Origin: Actinomycetota bacterium
Lineage (GTDB): Bacteria; Actinomycetota; Acidimicrobiia; Acidimicrobiales; Ilumatobacteraceae
Length of the DNA stretch: 44,960 bases
Assembly (NCBI GenBank): GCA_017856115.1
Contig: JAFMFM010000001.1
Span: 1 to 44,960, forward strand
Direction of reading: 5' to 3'
Position 1 is the first letter of the stretch. Each line of letters begins with the position of its first letter. The position numbers and the translations under genes were made by a program. The notes beneath the pieces were generated by a model. That model was not told the origin of the DNA and did not search any database. It saw nothing but the letters and a program-made list of their open reading frames with translations. Below, one piece after another: positions 25,273-36,022 of the stretch.

Positions 25273-26000
25273 TGCCGCTGTACCGCGACGTCGGCGTGGT
25301 CCTTCGCACGCACAAACTCGGGGAGTCCGACCGAATCGTCACCCTGATCACCCAGGACTCGGGCAAGGTCCGGGCCGTCGCGAAGGGTATTCGCAAGACC
25401 ACGTCGAAATTCGGCTCGCGTTTGGAGCCGATGAGTCACGTTCAGGTACAGCTGTATCGCGGTCGCGAACTGGACATCGTGAACCAGGTGGAACTCGTGG
25501 AGGTGACGACGGCGACCCGTCGCAACCTGGAGGCCACCACCGACGGCCTCGCCATGTGCGAGGTGGTGGAGCAGCTCGCACATGAACGCTCGCCGAGTCC
25601 GCACCTGTACCGGATGCTGGTGGGGGCGCTTCGACAATTGAACTCCGAGTACTCCGCGCTCCTCCTGCCAGCATTGCAGTTGCGCCTGCTCCAGGAAGAG
25701 GGTGTCGGACCGTGCGTCGACCGGTGCATCGTCTGTTCCGGCACCGAAGACCTCGTGGCGATCGACGTGCAAGGTGGCGGAGTGCAATGTCGCCATCATC
25801 GACGCGGTACGGCGATCTCGCCACGCGCCCTCGCAATCCTGCAGGAGGTACTGGACGGTCGAATCACTTCGGTCGTTCGCAATAACGACCTGCCCAACGA
25901 CACGGTGCGGGAAGTGGTGTCGTACGGACGAAGCGCAATGGAGCACCACTTGGAGCGTCGGATTCGGTCGTCGTCGTTGTTCGAGGCGCCGCGACCGTAG
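25272..26000 (+). CDS. recO: DNA repair protein RecO
   Basis: A 242-residue protein starting at ATG 25272, overlapping the preceding stop by one base. The N-terminal OB fold begins LYRDVGVVLRTHKLGESDRI and includes KGIRKTTSKFGSRLEP. The zinc region follows in the middle, CVDRCIVCSG with a later C in VQCRHH. RecO mediates RecA loading with RecR in recombination repair. Its position in the classical era-recO-uppS-glyS neighbourhood is preserved, but the order of strands is altered. The long in-frame upstream reading from 24831 overlaps the preceding gene out of phase and is rejected. Confidence 0.94.
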   Translation: MPLYRDVGVVLRTHKLGESDRIVTLITQDSGKVRAVAKGIRKTTSKFGSRLEPMSHVQVQLYRGRELDIVNQVELVEVTTATRRNLEATTDGLAMCEVVEQLAHERSPSPHLYRMLVGALRQLNSEYSALLLPALQLRLLQEEGVGPCVDRCIVCSGTEDLVAIDVQGGGVQCRHHRRGTAISPRALAILQEVLDGRITSVVRNNDLPNDTVREVVSYGRSAMEHHLERRIRSSSLFEAPRP

Positions 26001-26028
26001 TCGCGACACGTGCGGGTAGTACGACTAC

Positions 26029-26034
26029 TAGCCT
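26029..26034 (+). promoter_or_regulatory. -10 box of leaderless glyS
   Basis: TAGCCT followed by 7 nt (gaaccga) and GTG 26042. It lies in the 41-nt gap after recO, which holds nothing else recognisable. Confidence 0.6.
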
Positions 26035-26041
26035 GAACCGA

Positions 26042-27349
26042 GTGCCGGCCAAGGAACTCGAGGACATAGTCAACCTGGCAAAGCGCCGGGGATTCGCGTT
26101 TCCGAGTGCCGAGATCTATGGCGGGTTCCGGTCGTCGTATGACTACGGTCCGCTCGGTGCACTCATGTTGCGAAACGTGAAGGACGCATGGATTCGCTCG
26201 ATGGTGCAGTCGCGCAGCGACGTGGTGTTGATCGACGCCGCAATCCTGAATCCGCCGCAAACCTTCGAAGCCAGCGGCCATCTGGCCAATTTCAGCGATC
26301 CACTGGTGGACTGCACCGTCTGCAAGCGGCGATTCCGGCAGGACCAACTCGAGTCACGCGACTGTCCGCAGAAGATGAAGGGGTGCACCTTCACCGAGGC
26401 CCGTGCCTTCAACCTGATGTTCAAGACGCATGCGGGGCCCATCGAGGGTGCCGGTGCGGAGGTGTATCTGCGACCGGAGACTGCGCAGGGCATGTTCGTG
26501 AACTTCGCCAACGTGCTCTCCACGAGTCGTAAGAAGCCACCATTCGGAATCGCGCAAGTAGGCAAGAGTTTTCGCAACGAGATAACTCCCGGGAACTTCA
26601 TCTTCCGAACTCGCGAGTTCGAACAGATGGAACTCGAATTCTTCGTGCCCCCCGCCGAGAGCGCGAAGTGGTACGACTACTGGAAGAACGAACGTCTGGA
26701 GTGGTACGTGGCGCACGGAATTCCCCGTGGGATGTTGCGCCTGCGCGAACACGACAAGGACGAACTCTCGCACTACTCCGCGGGCACGTGCGACATCGAG
26801 TTCATGTTCCCGTGGGGATGGGGTGAACTCGAAGGAATCGCACAACGTACCGACTACGACCTCACGCAGCACGCGAAGCATTCCGGGCAGCGACTCGACT
26901 TCTTCGACCCGACGACCAACGAACGATACGTGCCGTACGTCGTCGAGCCGGCGGCCGGCGTCAATCGAACGATGGCCGCATTCCTCCTGGCCGCCTACGA
27001 CGAGGACGTCGTGAACGACGAGCCGCGTACGGTCCTGCGTCTCCACCCGCGAATCGCGCCGTACCAGGTGGCGGTGCTTCCGCTGTCCAAGAAGGACACG
27101 CTCTCGCCCGTGGCCGAGCGGGTCCACGGCATGCTGTCGGGCAGGTACATGTGCGACTACGACGAAACACAGGCAATCGGTCGTCGTTACCGGCGTCAGG
27201 ACGAAGTGGGTACGCCGTGCTGTGTGACGGTGGATTTCGACACGCTGAACGACGATGCGGTCACGGTGCGCGATCGCGACACCACCGAGCAGGTTCGTGT
27301 TCCGATCGCATCACTCGTTGCGCACCTCGGCGAGCGCTTCGGTTTCTGA
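26042..27349 (+). CDS. glyS: Glycyl-tRNA synthetase (class II, alpha2 type)
   Basis: A 435-residue class II aminoacyl-tRNA synthetase of the dimeric GlyRS type. Early sequence RRGFAFPSAEIYGGFRSSYD contains class II motif 1 context. A zinc-binding-like insertion has CTVCKRRF and later CPQKMKGC. Motif 2 lies in FRNEITPGNFIFRTREFEQM, and motif 3 in the VEPAAGVNRTMAAFL region. A C-terminal anticodon-binding domain begins near LHPRIAPYQVAVLPL. It charges tRNA-Gly. The start codon is GTG, leaderless. Length is normal for actinobacteria. Confidence 0.96.
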   Translation: MPAKELEDIVNLAKRRGFAFPSAEIYGGFRSSYDYGPLGALMLRNVKDAWIRSMVQSRSDVVLIDAAILNPPQTFEASGHLANFSDPLVDCTVCKRRFRQDQLESRDCPQKMKGCTFTEARAFNLMFKTHAGPIEGAGAEVYLRPETAQGMFVNFANVLSTSRKKPPFGIAQVGKSFRNEITPGNFIFRTREFEQMELEFFVPPAESAKWYDYWKNERLEWYVAHGIPRGMLRLREHDKDELSHYSAGTCDIEFMFPWGWGELEGIAQRTDYDLTQHAKHSGQRLDFFDPTTNERYVPYVVEPAAGVNRTMAAFLLAAYDEDVVNDEPRTVLRLHPRIAPYQVAVLPLSKKDTLSPVAERVHGMLSGRYMCDYDETQAIGRRYRRQDEVGTPCCVTVDFDTLNDDAVTVRDRDTTEQVRVPIASLVAHLGERFGF

Positions 27350-27354
27350 CCGCG

Positions 27355-28134
27355 GTGACGTACCTCGACGGCATCATCGCACACCATCGCCGGCGGGCCG
27401 CCAACGATGCGCGCGATCCCGACACCGTTCGTCGAAATCTGCCGAAGGGTCCCGCGCGCGGCTTCGTGCGTGCCTTGGTGACGGCCTCGCGCCTGGCGGT
27501 GATCGCCGAGATCAAGCGACGATCTCCGTCAAAGGGCGACATCAACATGGGGATCGAGCCCGGTCTCCTGGCTCGCGAGTACGAACGAGGTGGCGCCGAC
27601 TGTCTCTCGGTGCTCACCGATGCACCGCACTTTGCAGGGAGTGCGGCGGATCTGTCGTCAGCTCGGGCCGCGGTGTCGTTACCGGTGTTGCGCAAGGACT
27701 TCACCGTGTGCGATCTCGATGTGCTCGATGCACGAGTAATGGGCGCAGATGCGGTGCTGCTCATCGTCGCCGCGCTGAGCGACCGGGAACTGCAGCGACT
27801 GCATGCACTCGCGATGGAGGTTGGCATAGACGCCTTGGTCGAGGTCCACGACGAGGTCGAGCTCGAACGCGCAATGGCGATCGACGCCCGGTGTATAGGG
27901 GTGAATCAGCGAGACCTGCACACGTTCCACGTCGATCCGCAGCGTGCGGTACGACTGGCGAGGCGGATTCCGAGCGACGTGGTGAAGGTTGCCGAGTCGG
28001 GTATTGCCGGCGGGGATGATGCGCGTCGGTGTGCCGACGCCGGCTATCGAGCCGTGTTGGTGGGGGAGCATCTGGTTCGCTCCGAGAATCGTGCAAAGGC
28101 GCTCGAAGAACTTCGGGTGGTACTACCTTCGTAA
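27355..28134 (+). CDS. trpC: Indole-3-glycerol phosphate synthase
   Basis: A 259-residue TIM-barrel enzyme read from GTG 27355 (VTYLDGIIAHHRRRA), 5 nt after the glyS stop. Family blocks: VIAEIKRRSPSKGDI, LSVLTDAPHFAGSAADL, LPVLRKDFTV, and VAESGIAGGDDARRC. It closes the indole ring in tryptophan synthesis. It opens a trpC-trpF-trpB-trpA run and may be read through from glyS, since no TAnnnT box lies just before its start. Confidence 0.95.
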   Translation: MTYLDGIIAHHRRRAANDARDPDTVRRNLPKGPARGFVRALVTASRLAVIAEIKRRSPSKGDINMGIEPGLLAREYERGGADCLSVLTDAPHFAGSAADLSSARAAVSLPVLRKDFTVCDLDVLDARVMGADAVLLIVAALSDRELQRLHALAMEVGIDALVEVHDEVELERAMAIDARCIGVNQRDLHTFHVDPQRAVRLARRIPSDVVKVAESGIAGGDDARRCADAGYRAVLVGEHLVRSENRAKALEELRVVLPS

Positions 28135-28139
28135 ACATC

Positions 28140-28757
28140 ATGTTCGTGAAGATTTGCGGAATCACGAATGAGGAGGATGCGCTGCTCAGCGTTGCCATGG
28201 GCGCAACCGCCTTGGGATTCATCTTCGCGCCATCGAAGCGGCAGGTGACGCCGGGAAAAGTGGCCGACATCGTCAAGCGCCTGCCGCCCGGGGTGCACAC
28301 GGTGGGGGTGTTCCGCGATCATGATCCACGATCGGTGGTGCGAATCGTGCGCGAAGCCGGACTGCGCGGGGCCCAATTGCACGGGCGTGAGACGGCGTCG
28401 ATGGTGGATGAGATCACCGCCGACCTCGGCTGGGTGATGAAGGCCGTCGTGGCAGGAAGCCCGGATGCACAAACCTGTGATCGTTACCGAACCGACTTGG
28501 TGCTGTTCGATTCACCGTCACCGGGATCCGGTGAGACCTACGACTGGAGCCTCCTGGCATCGATTCCAAAGGGTGTGCGCTGCGTCATGTCGGGTGGTTT
28601 GACACCGGAGAACGTTTCCGATGCGATCGTGACCGTTCGTCCATATGGAGTCGATGTGTGCAGCGGAGTCGAGCGGGAGCCCGGTCGCAAGGATGCCACC
28701 AAGGTGCGGAGATTCGTGCAACGGTCGTTGTCGACGTTCGAGTCACTTGTACAGTGA
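28140..28757 (+). CDS. trpF: Phosphoribosylanthranilate isomerase
   Basis: A 205-residue TIM-barrel protein from ATG 28140, 5 nt after trpC. The N-terminal active-site motif is [12 protein letters not shown], with the catalytic Cys. [36 protein letters not shown] and the C-terminal [14 protein letters not shown] all match TrpF. It performs the step before TrpC; the gene order (trpC before trpF) differs from the reaction order. Its end contains the likely trpB promoter. Confidence 0.95.
   Translation: MFVKICGITNEEDALLSVAMGATALGFIFAPSKRQVTPGKVADIVKRLPPGVHTVGVFRDHDPRSVVRIVREAGLRGAQLHGRETASMVDEITADLGWVMKAVVAGSPDAQTCDRYRTDLVLFDSPSPGSGETYDWSLLASIPKGVRCVMSGGLTPENVSDAIVTVRPYGVDVCSGVEREPGRKDATKVRRFVQRSLSTFESLVQ
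28750..28755 (+). promoter_or_regulatory. Internal -10 box of leaderless trpB
   Basis: TACAGT overlaps the trpF stop and is 6 nt before GTG 28762. A TTGTCG hexamer 16 nt upstream could serve as -35. It would allow trpBA expression independent of trpCF. Confidence 0.5.
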
Positions 28758-28761
28758 TTCG

Positions 28762-29943
28762 GTGACTGCGCTCGCCGACCCAAGCGCCGAGGGAAGATTC
28801 GGCGAATTCGGCGGGCAGTTCGTGCCCGAAACCCTGGTGCCGGCGTGTCAGGAGTTGGAGCGGGCATTCCATGAAGCATGGAACGATCCGGACTTCCGCG
28901 ACGAGCTGGGTCGGCTGCAGCGGGAGTACGCGGGACGACCCTCGATCCTCACGGAATGCCACAACCTCGGCCGTCAACTCGGCATCCGTTTGATCCTGAA
29001 ACGTGAGGACCTCAACCACACCGGATCGCACAAGATCAACAACGTTCTGGGTCAAGCCCTGCTGGCCAAGCGGATGGGCAAGAAGCGTTTCATTGCCGAG
29101 ACAGGTGCCGGACAACACGGGGTGGCCTCGGCGACCGCTGCGGCGCTCCTCGGGCTGCAATGCAAGGTGTACATGGGGGCGGTGGACGTCGAACGGCAGG
29201 CACTGAACGTGTTTCGCATGCGGTTGCTCGGTGCCGAAGTGGAGGCTGCCCAGTCGGGTAGTCGCACGCTGAAGGATGCGGTGAACGAGGCAATGCGCGA
29301 CTGGGTGGCCAGCGTGGAGCATTCGTACTATTGCATCGGCTCCGTAATGGGTCCGCATCCGTACCCGTTCATGGTGCGGCAATTCCAAAGCGTCATCGGC
29401 GAAGAAGCACGGGTGCAGGTGCGCGAACTCACGGGCGCGGATCCCGACGTGGTGACGGCCTGCGTTGGTGGTGGATCCAATGCGATGGGTATCTTCAGCG
29501 GATTCGTCGATACGGGCGCGAGGTTGGTCGGTGTGGAGCCCGCCGGGGGTGCCGCGGTGGGACGGGGTGTCCCCGGGGTGGTGCACGGCATGAAGAGTTA
29601 TCTCATGCAGGACGAGGAGGGTCAGGTACAGGAAGCACATTCGATCTCGGCGGGTTTGGACTATCCGGGTGTCGGACCCGAACACTCGTACCTCGCTTCG
29701 ATCGGGCGAGCGGAATATCCGAGCGTGACCGACGAGGAGGTGATCGCGGGTTTCCAACTCATGTCGCGCACCGAGGGCATCATCCCCGCGCTCGAGTGCG
29801 CCCATGTCGTTGCCTGGATCTCGCGGGAAGCACCGAACATGCAAGGAGCCACGGTGCTCATGAACCTGTCGGGGCGCGGTGACAAGGACGTCGCACAGAT
29901 GATGCAGATTCTCGGGCCCACCTTGGGCGATGCGAACGTCTGA
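28762..29943 (+). CDS. trpB: Tryptophan synthase beta chain
   Basis: A 393-residue PLP enzyme from GTG 28762 ([20 protein letters not shown]). The PLP lysine lies in HTGSHKINN, the phosphate loop in [10 protein letters not shown], and [10 protein letters not shown] is the canonical substrate-carboxylate block. It joins indole and serine. The next gene trpA begins 24 nt downstream, as expected for the alpha2beta2 complex. Confidence 0.96.
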   Translation: MTALADPSAEGRFGEFGGQFVPETLVPACQELERAFHEAWNDPDFRDELGRLQREYAGRPSILTECHNLGRQLGIRLILKREDLNHTGSHKINNVLGQALLAKRMGKKRFIAETGAGQHGVASATAAALLGLQCKVYMGAVDVERQALNVFRMRLLGAEVEAAQSGSRTLKDAVNEAMRDWVASVEHSYYCIGSVMGPHPYPFMVRQFQSVIGEEARVQVRELTGADPDVVTACVGGGSNAMGIFSGFVDTGARLVGVEPAGGAAVGRGVPGVVHGMKSYLMQDEEGQVQEAHSISAGLDYPGVGPEHSYLASIGRAEYPSVTDEEVIAGFQLMSRTEGIIPALECAHVVAWISREAPNMQGATVLMNLSGRGDKDVAQMMQILGPTLGDANV

Positions 29944-29967
29944 CCTCGGGGTAGCGGTGATCGGCGA

Positions 29968-30735
29968 ATGATCCCTCTCGAGGTGCACCTACGCACACGT
30001 CGCGATGGTGGCCGCAAGATCCTGGTGCCGTACATCACCGGTGGAGTGGAACATTGGCAGGACGCGGTACGTGCCGCCGTAGCAAACGGCGCGGACGCCG
30101 TCGAAATCGGAATTCCGTTCTCGGATCCCGTCATGGATGGTCCGGTGATTCAACGCGCATCCCGGGAGGCATTGCTACGTGGTGCAACGCTCCATCTGAT
30201 TCTCGATGGCGTTCGTTCGCTGGACGTCGGGGTTCCCTTGGTGGTGATGTGTTACTACAACACGGTGTTTCGCGCGGGGCACGAACGTTTCGCCCGGATG
30301 CTGACTTCCGCCGGGGTGTCGGGAGCCATCGTTCCCGATCTTCCGCTCGAGGAGTCCGCCGAATGGTGTGTGGCAGCCGACGCGGCGGATGTGGCCACGG
30401 TGATGTTGGCGGCACCGACTGCGCCGGATGATCGGCTACCACGAATCGCGGCGCGGTCGCGAGGTTTCGTCTATGCGGTGGGACTACTCGGCGTCACGGG
30501 TGAACGTGAAACGCTGTCCGCAAGCGCCACTGCCATTGCGGGCAGGGTAAAGAGGGTGACGGACTTGCCGGTGCTGGTTGGCGTGGGGATCTCCGATGCT
30601 CGGCAGGCCGGGCAGGCGTGTGCAGTTGCCGATGGCGTCATCCAGGGTGCCTCGGTGATGCGTCGGCTCCTCGATGAAGGAGTGGAATCCGTCGGGAACT
30701 ACGTGGCGCAGGTTCGCGAAGCGATCGACGAGTAG
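29968..30735 (+). CDS. trpA: Tryptophan synthase alpha chain
   Basis: A 255-residue TIM-barrel protein. The catalytic Glu lies in AVEIGIPFSDP and the catalytic Asp region is VPDLPLEES. It begins MIPLEVHLRTRRDGGRK and keeps the VYAVGLLGVTG block and the VGVGISDARQA phosphate loop. It cleaves indole-3-glycerol phosphate to indole. The TAG stop is also the first half of the -10 box of bcp. Confidence 0.95.
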   Translation: MIPLEVHLRTRRDGGRKILVPYITGGVEHWQDAVRAAVANGADAVEIGIPFSDPVMDGPVIQRASREALLRGATLHLILDGVRSLDVGVPLVVMCYYNTVFRAGHERFARMLTSAGVSGAIVPDLPLEESAEWCVAADAADVATVMLAAPTAPDDRLPRIAARSRGFVYAVGLLGVTGERETLSASATAIAGRVKRVTDLPVLVGVGISDARQAGQACAVADGVIQGASVMRRLLDEGVESVGNYVAQVREAIDE

Positions 30736-30738
30736 TTT
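30733..30738 (+). promoter_or_regulatory. -10 box of bcp embedding the trpA stop codon
   Basis: TAGTTT starts with the trpA TAG stop. A 6-nt spacer (cgttgc) leads to ATG 30745, so the transcript would be leaderless. Confidence 0.6.
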
Positions 30739-30744
30739 CGTTGC

Positions 30745-31197
30745 ATGTTGAAAACCGGAGACAAGGCGCCCGCCATCGCGCTGACGGATCAATTCGGCAG
30801 GAAACGAACGTTGAAGGAGTTCTCCAAGAAGAAGGTCCTGGTGTACTTCTACCCCAAGGCCGACACTCCGGGGTGCACGCAGCAGTCGTGTTTGCTCAGC
30901 GAGGTGAAGGGCCGCATTGGTCGGACGGCAATCATCGGCATCAGTCCCGATTCGCCGGCACGGCAGTTGAGGTTCGACGAGAAGTACTCACTCGGGTTTC
31001 CGTTGCTGGCCGACGAGGATCATCTCGTGGCCAAGGCCTACAAGGTATGGAAGAAGAAGTCGATGTACGGGCGCGAATACATGGGAATCGAACGCTCGGC
31101 CTTCCTCATCGACGGAACCGGCAAAATTCTTCATGCGTGGTACAAGATCTCACCGAAGGACACGCCCGCATTTCTCCTTCAAGCCCTGGGTAAGTGA
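30745..31197 (+). CDS. bcp: Thioredoxin-dependent peroxiredoxin (Bcp/PrxQ)
   Basis: A 150-residue atypical 2-Cys peroxiredoxin. The peroxidatic Cys44 and resolving Cys49 lie in TPGCTQQSC, five residues apart as in the Bcp/PrxQ group. KVLVYFYPKAD and SPDSPARQLRFDEKY are typical of the fold. It reduces hydroperoxides with thioredoxin in the cytoplasm. The stop overlaps the GTG of the next gene (GTGA). Confidence 0.95.
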   Translation: MLKTGDKAPAIALTDQFGRKRTLKEFSKKKVLVYFYPKADTPGCTQQSCLLSEVKGRIGRTAIIGISPDSPARQLRFDEKYSLGFPLLADEDHLVAKAYKVWKKKSMYGREYMGIERSAFLIDGTGKILHAWYKISPKDTPAFLLQALGK

Positions 31198-31625
31198 CCG
31201 GAATGTTCGCATTACCCGAGGCGGTTCTGCCACACCGATCACCGTTCCTCTTCGTCGATTCCATCGAGGCGCTGGAGATCGGAGTGAGCGCAACTGGCCG
31301 GTGGCGCCTCAATGGTGACGAGTGGTTCTTTGGTGGACACTTTCCTGGACGCCCAACGCTGCCGGGTGTGCTGATGTGCGAGGCCATCGCCCAGGTTGGT
31401 GCCTATGCCTTGTTGAGCGACCCTGCTCGAGCCGGCAAGTTGCCGCTCTTTGGCGGGTTGGACTCGGCGCGGTTCCGACGTCAGGTGGTGCCGGGGGACG
31501 AACTCGTGCTGACCGTGCAGTTGGGTCGGATGAGCGCACGAGCCGGGAAAGGGTCGGGGACCGCCCATGTCAACGGCGAGTTGGCGTGCGAGTGCGACCT
31601 GATGTTCGTGTTGGTCGACCGCTGA
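31194..31625 (+). CDS. fabZ: 3-hydroxyacyl-ACP dehydratase (FabZ-like)
   Basis: A 143-residue hot-dog-fold protein from GTG 31194. LPHRSPFLFVD near 12-22, the catalytic His49 in GGHFPGRPTLPGVL and Glu63 in CEAIAQ match FabZ. It dehydrates 3-hydroxyacyl-ACP in fatty acid elongation. It is coupled to bcp and lies convergent to the fab operon, not within it. A 16-bp sequence at its 3' end is repeated just downstream. Confidence 0.92.
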   Translation: MTGMFALPEAVLPHRSPFLFVDSIEALEIGVSATGRWRLNGDEWFFGGHFPGRPTLPGVLMCEAIAQVGAYALLSDPARAGKLPLFGGLDSARFRRQVVPGDELVLTVQLGRMSARAGKGSGTAHVNGELACECDLMFVLVDR

Positions 31626-31664
31626 CGCTGGTGACCAGAGACGCTGAGGACCGCTGACGCCGGT
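31617..31664. repeat. Short direct repeat at the end of fabZ
   Basis: gaccgctgacgctggt at 31617-31632 recurs with one mismatch (gaccgctgacgccggt) at 31649-31664, a 32-nt period. It spans the fabZ stop and most of the 59-nt convergent gap; the likely origin is a local tandem duplication. No clear terminator is present. Confidence 0.6.
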
Positions 31665-31684
31665 CTGCTATGGATGTTGGCCGA

Positions 31685-32869
31685 CTACTGCGCTGGCGCC
31701 AGGATGATCGAGCCGTTGTGGCCACCGAAGCCGAAGTTGTTGGAGATGGTTGGTCCCGGGGTCCAAGCACGAGGTGATCCCATGACGACGTCGCAGTGGA
31801 TGTCGTCGCCGAGTGCGGTGGTGTTGGCAGTCGGCGGAATGAGCGAGTGTTCGAACGAGAGGAGCACTGCGGCTGCCTCGAGTGCGCCGGCTGCGCCGAG
31901 TGGATGACCCGTAACGCCCTTGATGGAGGTCACCGGAGGTGTTGGTGCACCAAAGACGGCGGCCACGGCCTGGGATTCGGCGAGGTCGTTGAGTGGCGTC
32001 GACGTACCGTGTGCGTTCACTTGTTTGATGTCGCTCGGTGACAGGCCTGCGTCGTGGAGTGCTTGTTGCATGCAGGCGATCGCCCCGACACCACCCGGAG
32101 ATGGTGCGGTGATGTGGTGGGCGTCGGCATTGCTCGCAGCGCCGAGCACTTCTGCAAGGATGGTTGCCCCACGGGCAACGGCCAGGTCGTAACGCTCAAG
32201 TACGAATACGGCCGCGCCCTCGCCGAAGACGAAGCCATCCCGTGATGAATCGAATGGCTTGCTGGTGCCACTGCTGGAGAGTGCGGTCATGTTGGCGAAT
32301 CCGGCAACCGCGGTGATCGTGGCCGCCGATTCGGCGCCACCACTGACGACGGCGTCACAACGACCCCACGCCACCAACCGTGCCGCGTATCCGAGGGCGT
32401 GCGTGGCCGCCGCACAGGCGGTGCAAATGGTCTCGGCTGGACCTTGGAGGTGGTAGCGCATGGAGATTGCGGCACCGCACGCATTGGACATCATCATCGG
32501 AACGAGAAAGGGCGAGACCCGACGTTCGCCCTTCTCCACGCGGGTGATTACTTGTTCCTCGAGCGTCCGTAGGCCGCCGATACCGGTGCCGAAGATGCTG
32601 CCCATTCGTTCCGGTGCATAGGGCAGCGAGCCCGACTGGGTGATGGCTTCCTGGGCTGCGGCCAGTGCAAACTGCTCCACGCGATCGGCCCGACGAGCTT
32701 CCTTCGGGTTGGCGAAGTACGGGAGGGGATCCCATTCTGCGAGTTCGACGGTTTTGGCGTTGGTGATACCGGGTCCGAGCAGACCCTTCCAGAACGCGGC
32801 CTTTCCGACTCCGCAGGGGGCGACGACCCCGTAGCCCGTGATCGCTACACGATGACCCGCTCCCTGCAT
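31685..32869 (-). CDS. fabF: Beta-ketoacyl-ACP synthase II
   Basis: A 394-residue condensing enzyme. The nucleophile Cys152 lies in TACAAATHALGY; the two catalytic His are in NAHGTSTPLND and VTGHPLGAAG. N-terminal VAITGYGVVAPCG is standard. It elongates malonyl-ACP in type II fatty acid synthesis. It is the last gene of the fabD-fabH-fabG-acpP-fabF operon, 8 nt after acpP. Confidence 0.95.
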   Translation of the reverse strand: MQGAGHRVAITGYGVVAPCGVGKAAFWKGLLGPGITNAKTVELAEWDPLPYFANPKEARRADRVEQFALAAAQEAITQSGSLPYAPERMGSIFGTGIGGLRTLEEQVITRVEKGERRVSPFLVPMMMSNACGAAISMRYHLQGPAETICTACAAATHALGYAARLVAWGRCDAVVSGGAESAATITAVAGFANMTALSSSGTSKPFDSSRDGFVFGEGAAVFVLERYDLAVARGATILAEVLGAASNADAHHITAPSPGGVGAIACMQQALHDAGLSPSDIKQVNAHGTSTPLNDLAESQAVAAVFGAPTPPVTSIKGVTGHPLGAAGALEAAAVLLSFEHSLIPPTANTTALGDDIHCDVVMGSPRAWTPGPTISNNFGFGGHNGSIILAPAQ

Positions 32870-32877
32870 CGGGAGCG

Positions 32878-33117
32878 TTACTTGGTTTTGGCGACGATGA
32901 GGTCGAAGGCTTGTCCGACGGTGGTGATGCCCTCGAGTTCCTTCTCGGGTACCTCGACGCCGAATTCGCTCTCGAGCTCCATGACGAACTCGACGAGGTC
33001 GAGACTGTCGGCTTCCAGGTCCTCCTTGAAGCGGGCCTCGCGGGTGACTTTTGCGGCGTCAACCGACAACAGATTGACGGCACATTTGGTGAATCGGTCG
33101 AATAGTTCTTGGCTCAC
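32878..33117 (-). CDS. acpP: Acyl carrier protein
   Basis: A 79-residue acidic helical protein with the phosphopantetheine serine Ser38 in ADSLDLVEF. Start is GTG 33117, supported by an AGGAGG sequence 5 nt upstream. It carries the growing acyl chain for FabD, FabH, FabG, FabZ and FabF. It follows fabG by 24 nt. Confidence 0.96.
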   Translation of the reverse strand: MSQELFDRFTKCAVNLLSVDAAKVTREARFKEDLEADSLDLVEFVMELESEFGVEVPEKELEGITTVGQAFDLIVAKTK

Positions 33118-33141
33118 GTGGGCCTCCTCGTTTGCTTCAGC

Positions 33142-34771
<1,630 letters not shown>

Positions 34772-34772
<1 letters not shown>

Positions 34773-35947
34773 TAGTGGGTCCTCAACCATGCGATGGGCT
34801 CACGCATCGTGAGTCGTTCGCCCTCGTGGGCGATGAAGTTCTGCAGAATGCCGGCGAATGCCGAACGAACCTCGACGTCACCAACGTGACCGAGCAGCGT
34901 GCCCACCTCAATACGCGCACCGTCGGCGATGTCGGGGCGTCGCGCAAATACACCCGCGGCCGGACTCACCACGAGGCGTTCCACCACGAAGAGGTGCTCG
35001 CCGTCGTGGTCGGTGGATTTGGGCGGCGTGACTTGACTGACCCACTCCAGCAGGTTGTCGAGCTCGTCGGGTGTGGCAACACTGATGACCCGCGCACCAT
35101 CGAGTGTTCGCTTCACCATGCCGGAGAGCACCCCGCCCGGTCCGAGTTCTACATAGCCGGCGACCGACTGCTTCTGTAGTTCCAGCAGCACGTGCTTCCA
35201 CCGAACCGGTGAGCAGAGTTGTGCCGACAAGAGCGAAGCCCAGTCGTCGCCGCTTTGATGCAGGAGGGCGTCCACGTTCGACACGATGGGAACGTCGGCA
35301 TCGCGCGGCTTGGCTGCGGCGAGTGCGAGACGAAGCCGATCCCGCGCCGCGTTCATGAATGGTGTGTGGAATGCACCCGAAACGGGGAGGGACATGACCC
35401 TCTTTGCGCCGAGTTCCTTGGCGCGTTGCGAGGCCTTCTCGACGCCTCCCGGCGAACCCGCGATCACGACCTGACCCGGTGCATTGAAGTTGGCGACCCA
35501 CACGTTGTCGTCGGCACGACGACACGCCACTTCGACGAGGTCGTCGTCCAATCCGAGTACCGCGGACATCGTTCCCGGGGATGCCTGACCGGCGTCATGC
35601 ATGGCGTCGCCGCGCTCGATCACCAGGCGGACACCATCGTCGAACCCGAGGGCGCCGTTGGCCGTCAACGCCGTGTACTCGCCGAGACTGTGTCCGGCGC
35701 AGATGCTCGGCTCGACACCGAGACGTTCCACTGCATCCAACACCATGAGGCTGCTCACGAACGTGGTGAGTTGGGCATTGCGCGTGTCCTTCAATTCATC
35801 GGCGTCTGCATCGAGCAGGAGGCGGCCGACGTCGCGCCCTGCGATCTCGGACGCTTCGTCGACGAGTTCCCAACTGTCGTGATCACGCCACGGTCGCCCC
35901 ATGCCGGGCCGCTGCGATCCCTGACCGGGAAACAAAAACGCGAGCAA
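34772..35947 (-). CDS. fabD: Malonyl-CoA:ACP transacylase fused to a lipoyl/biotinyl-like domain
   Basis: A 391-residue protein. The likely start is TTG 35947 (LLAFLFPGQGSQ), directly behind the ribosome-binding sequence AGGGAGGT at 35951-35958; upstream in-frame sequence has no other good start. The FabD domain (about 1-300) has GQGSQ, nucleophile GHSLGEY and His in GAFHTPFM. About 74 extra C-terminal residues (318-391) resemble a biotinyl/lipoyl hammerhead: VVSPAAGVF, DGARIEVGTLL, then VRSAFAGIL and EGERLTMREPIAWL. The usual MKM lysine hairpin is replaced by a short GHVGD turn, so no cofactor can be attached. It opens the fab operon. Confidence 0.9.
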
Positions 35948-35994
35948 CGGACCTCCCTGTCTGACGCAAGCTTGTTGGTTAGAGGTTACGAGAG

Positions 35995-36004
35995 ATTGCG
36001 CAAT
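35995..36004. promoter_or_regulatory. Palindrome ATTGCGCAAT in the fab operon leader
   Basis: A perfect 10-bp palindrome in the 86-nt gap between fabD and the divergent tRNA-Leu. On the minus strand it is followed by TAACCT, a possible -10 box for fabD. It may be an operator for a fatty-acid regulator. The remainder of the gap shows nothing further. Confidence 0.3.
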
Positions 36005-36016
36005 CGGTCGCGCCAC

Positions 36017-36022
36017 TAGCCT
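36017..36022 (+). promoter_or_regulatory. -10 box of the tRNA-Leu gene
   Basis: TAGCCT, 11 nt before the first base of the mature tRNA. It is the same hexamer seen before glyS and menG. Confidence 0.45.

Noticed and set aside
24678-26009. A 443-codon minus-strand frame over the pseudo-subunit and recO
   Set aside because: Low-information His/Arg-rich shadow; the plus strand holds recO with clear family motifs.
28585-29988. A 467-codon minus-strand frame over trpB
   Set aside because: It is antisense to trpB, which has all family motifs; shadow of codon bias.
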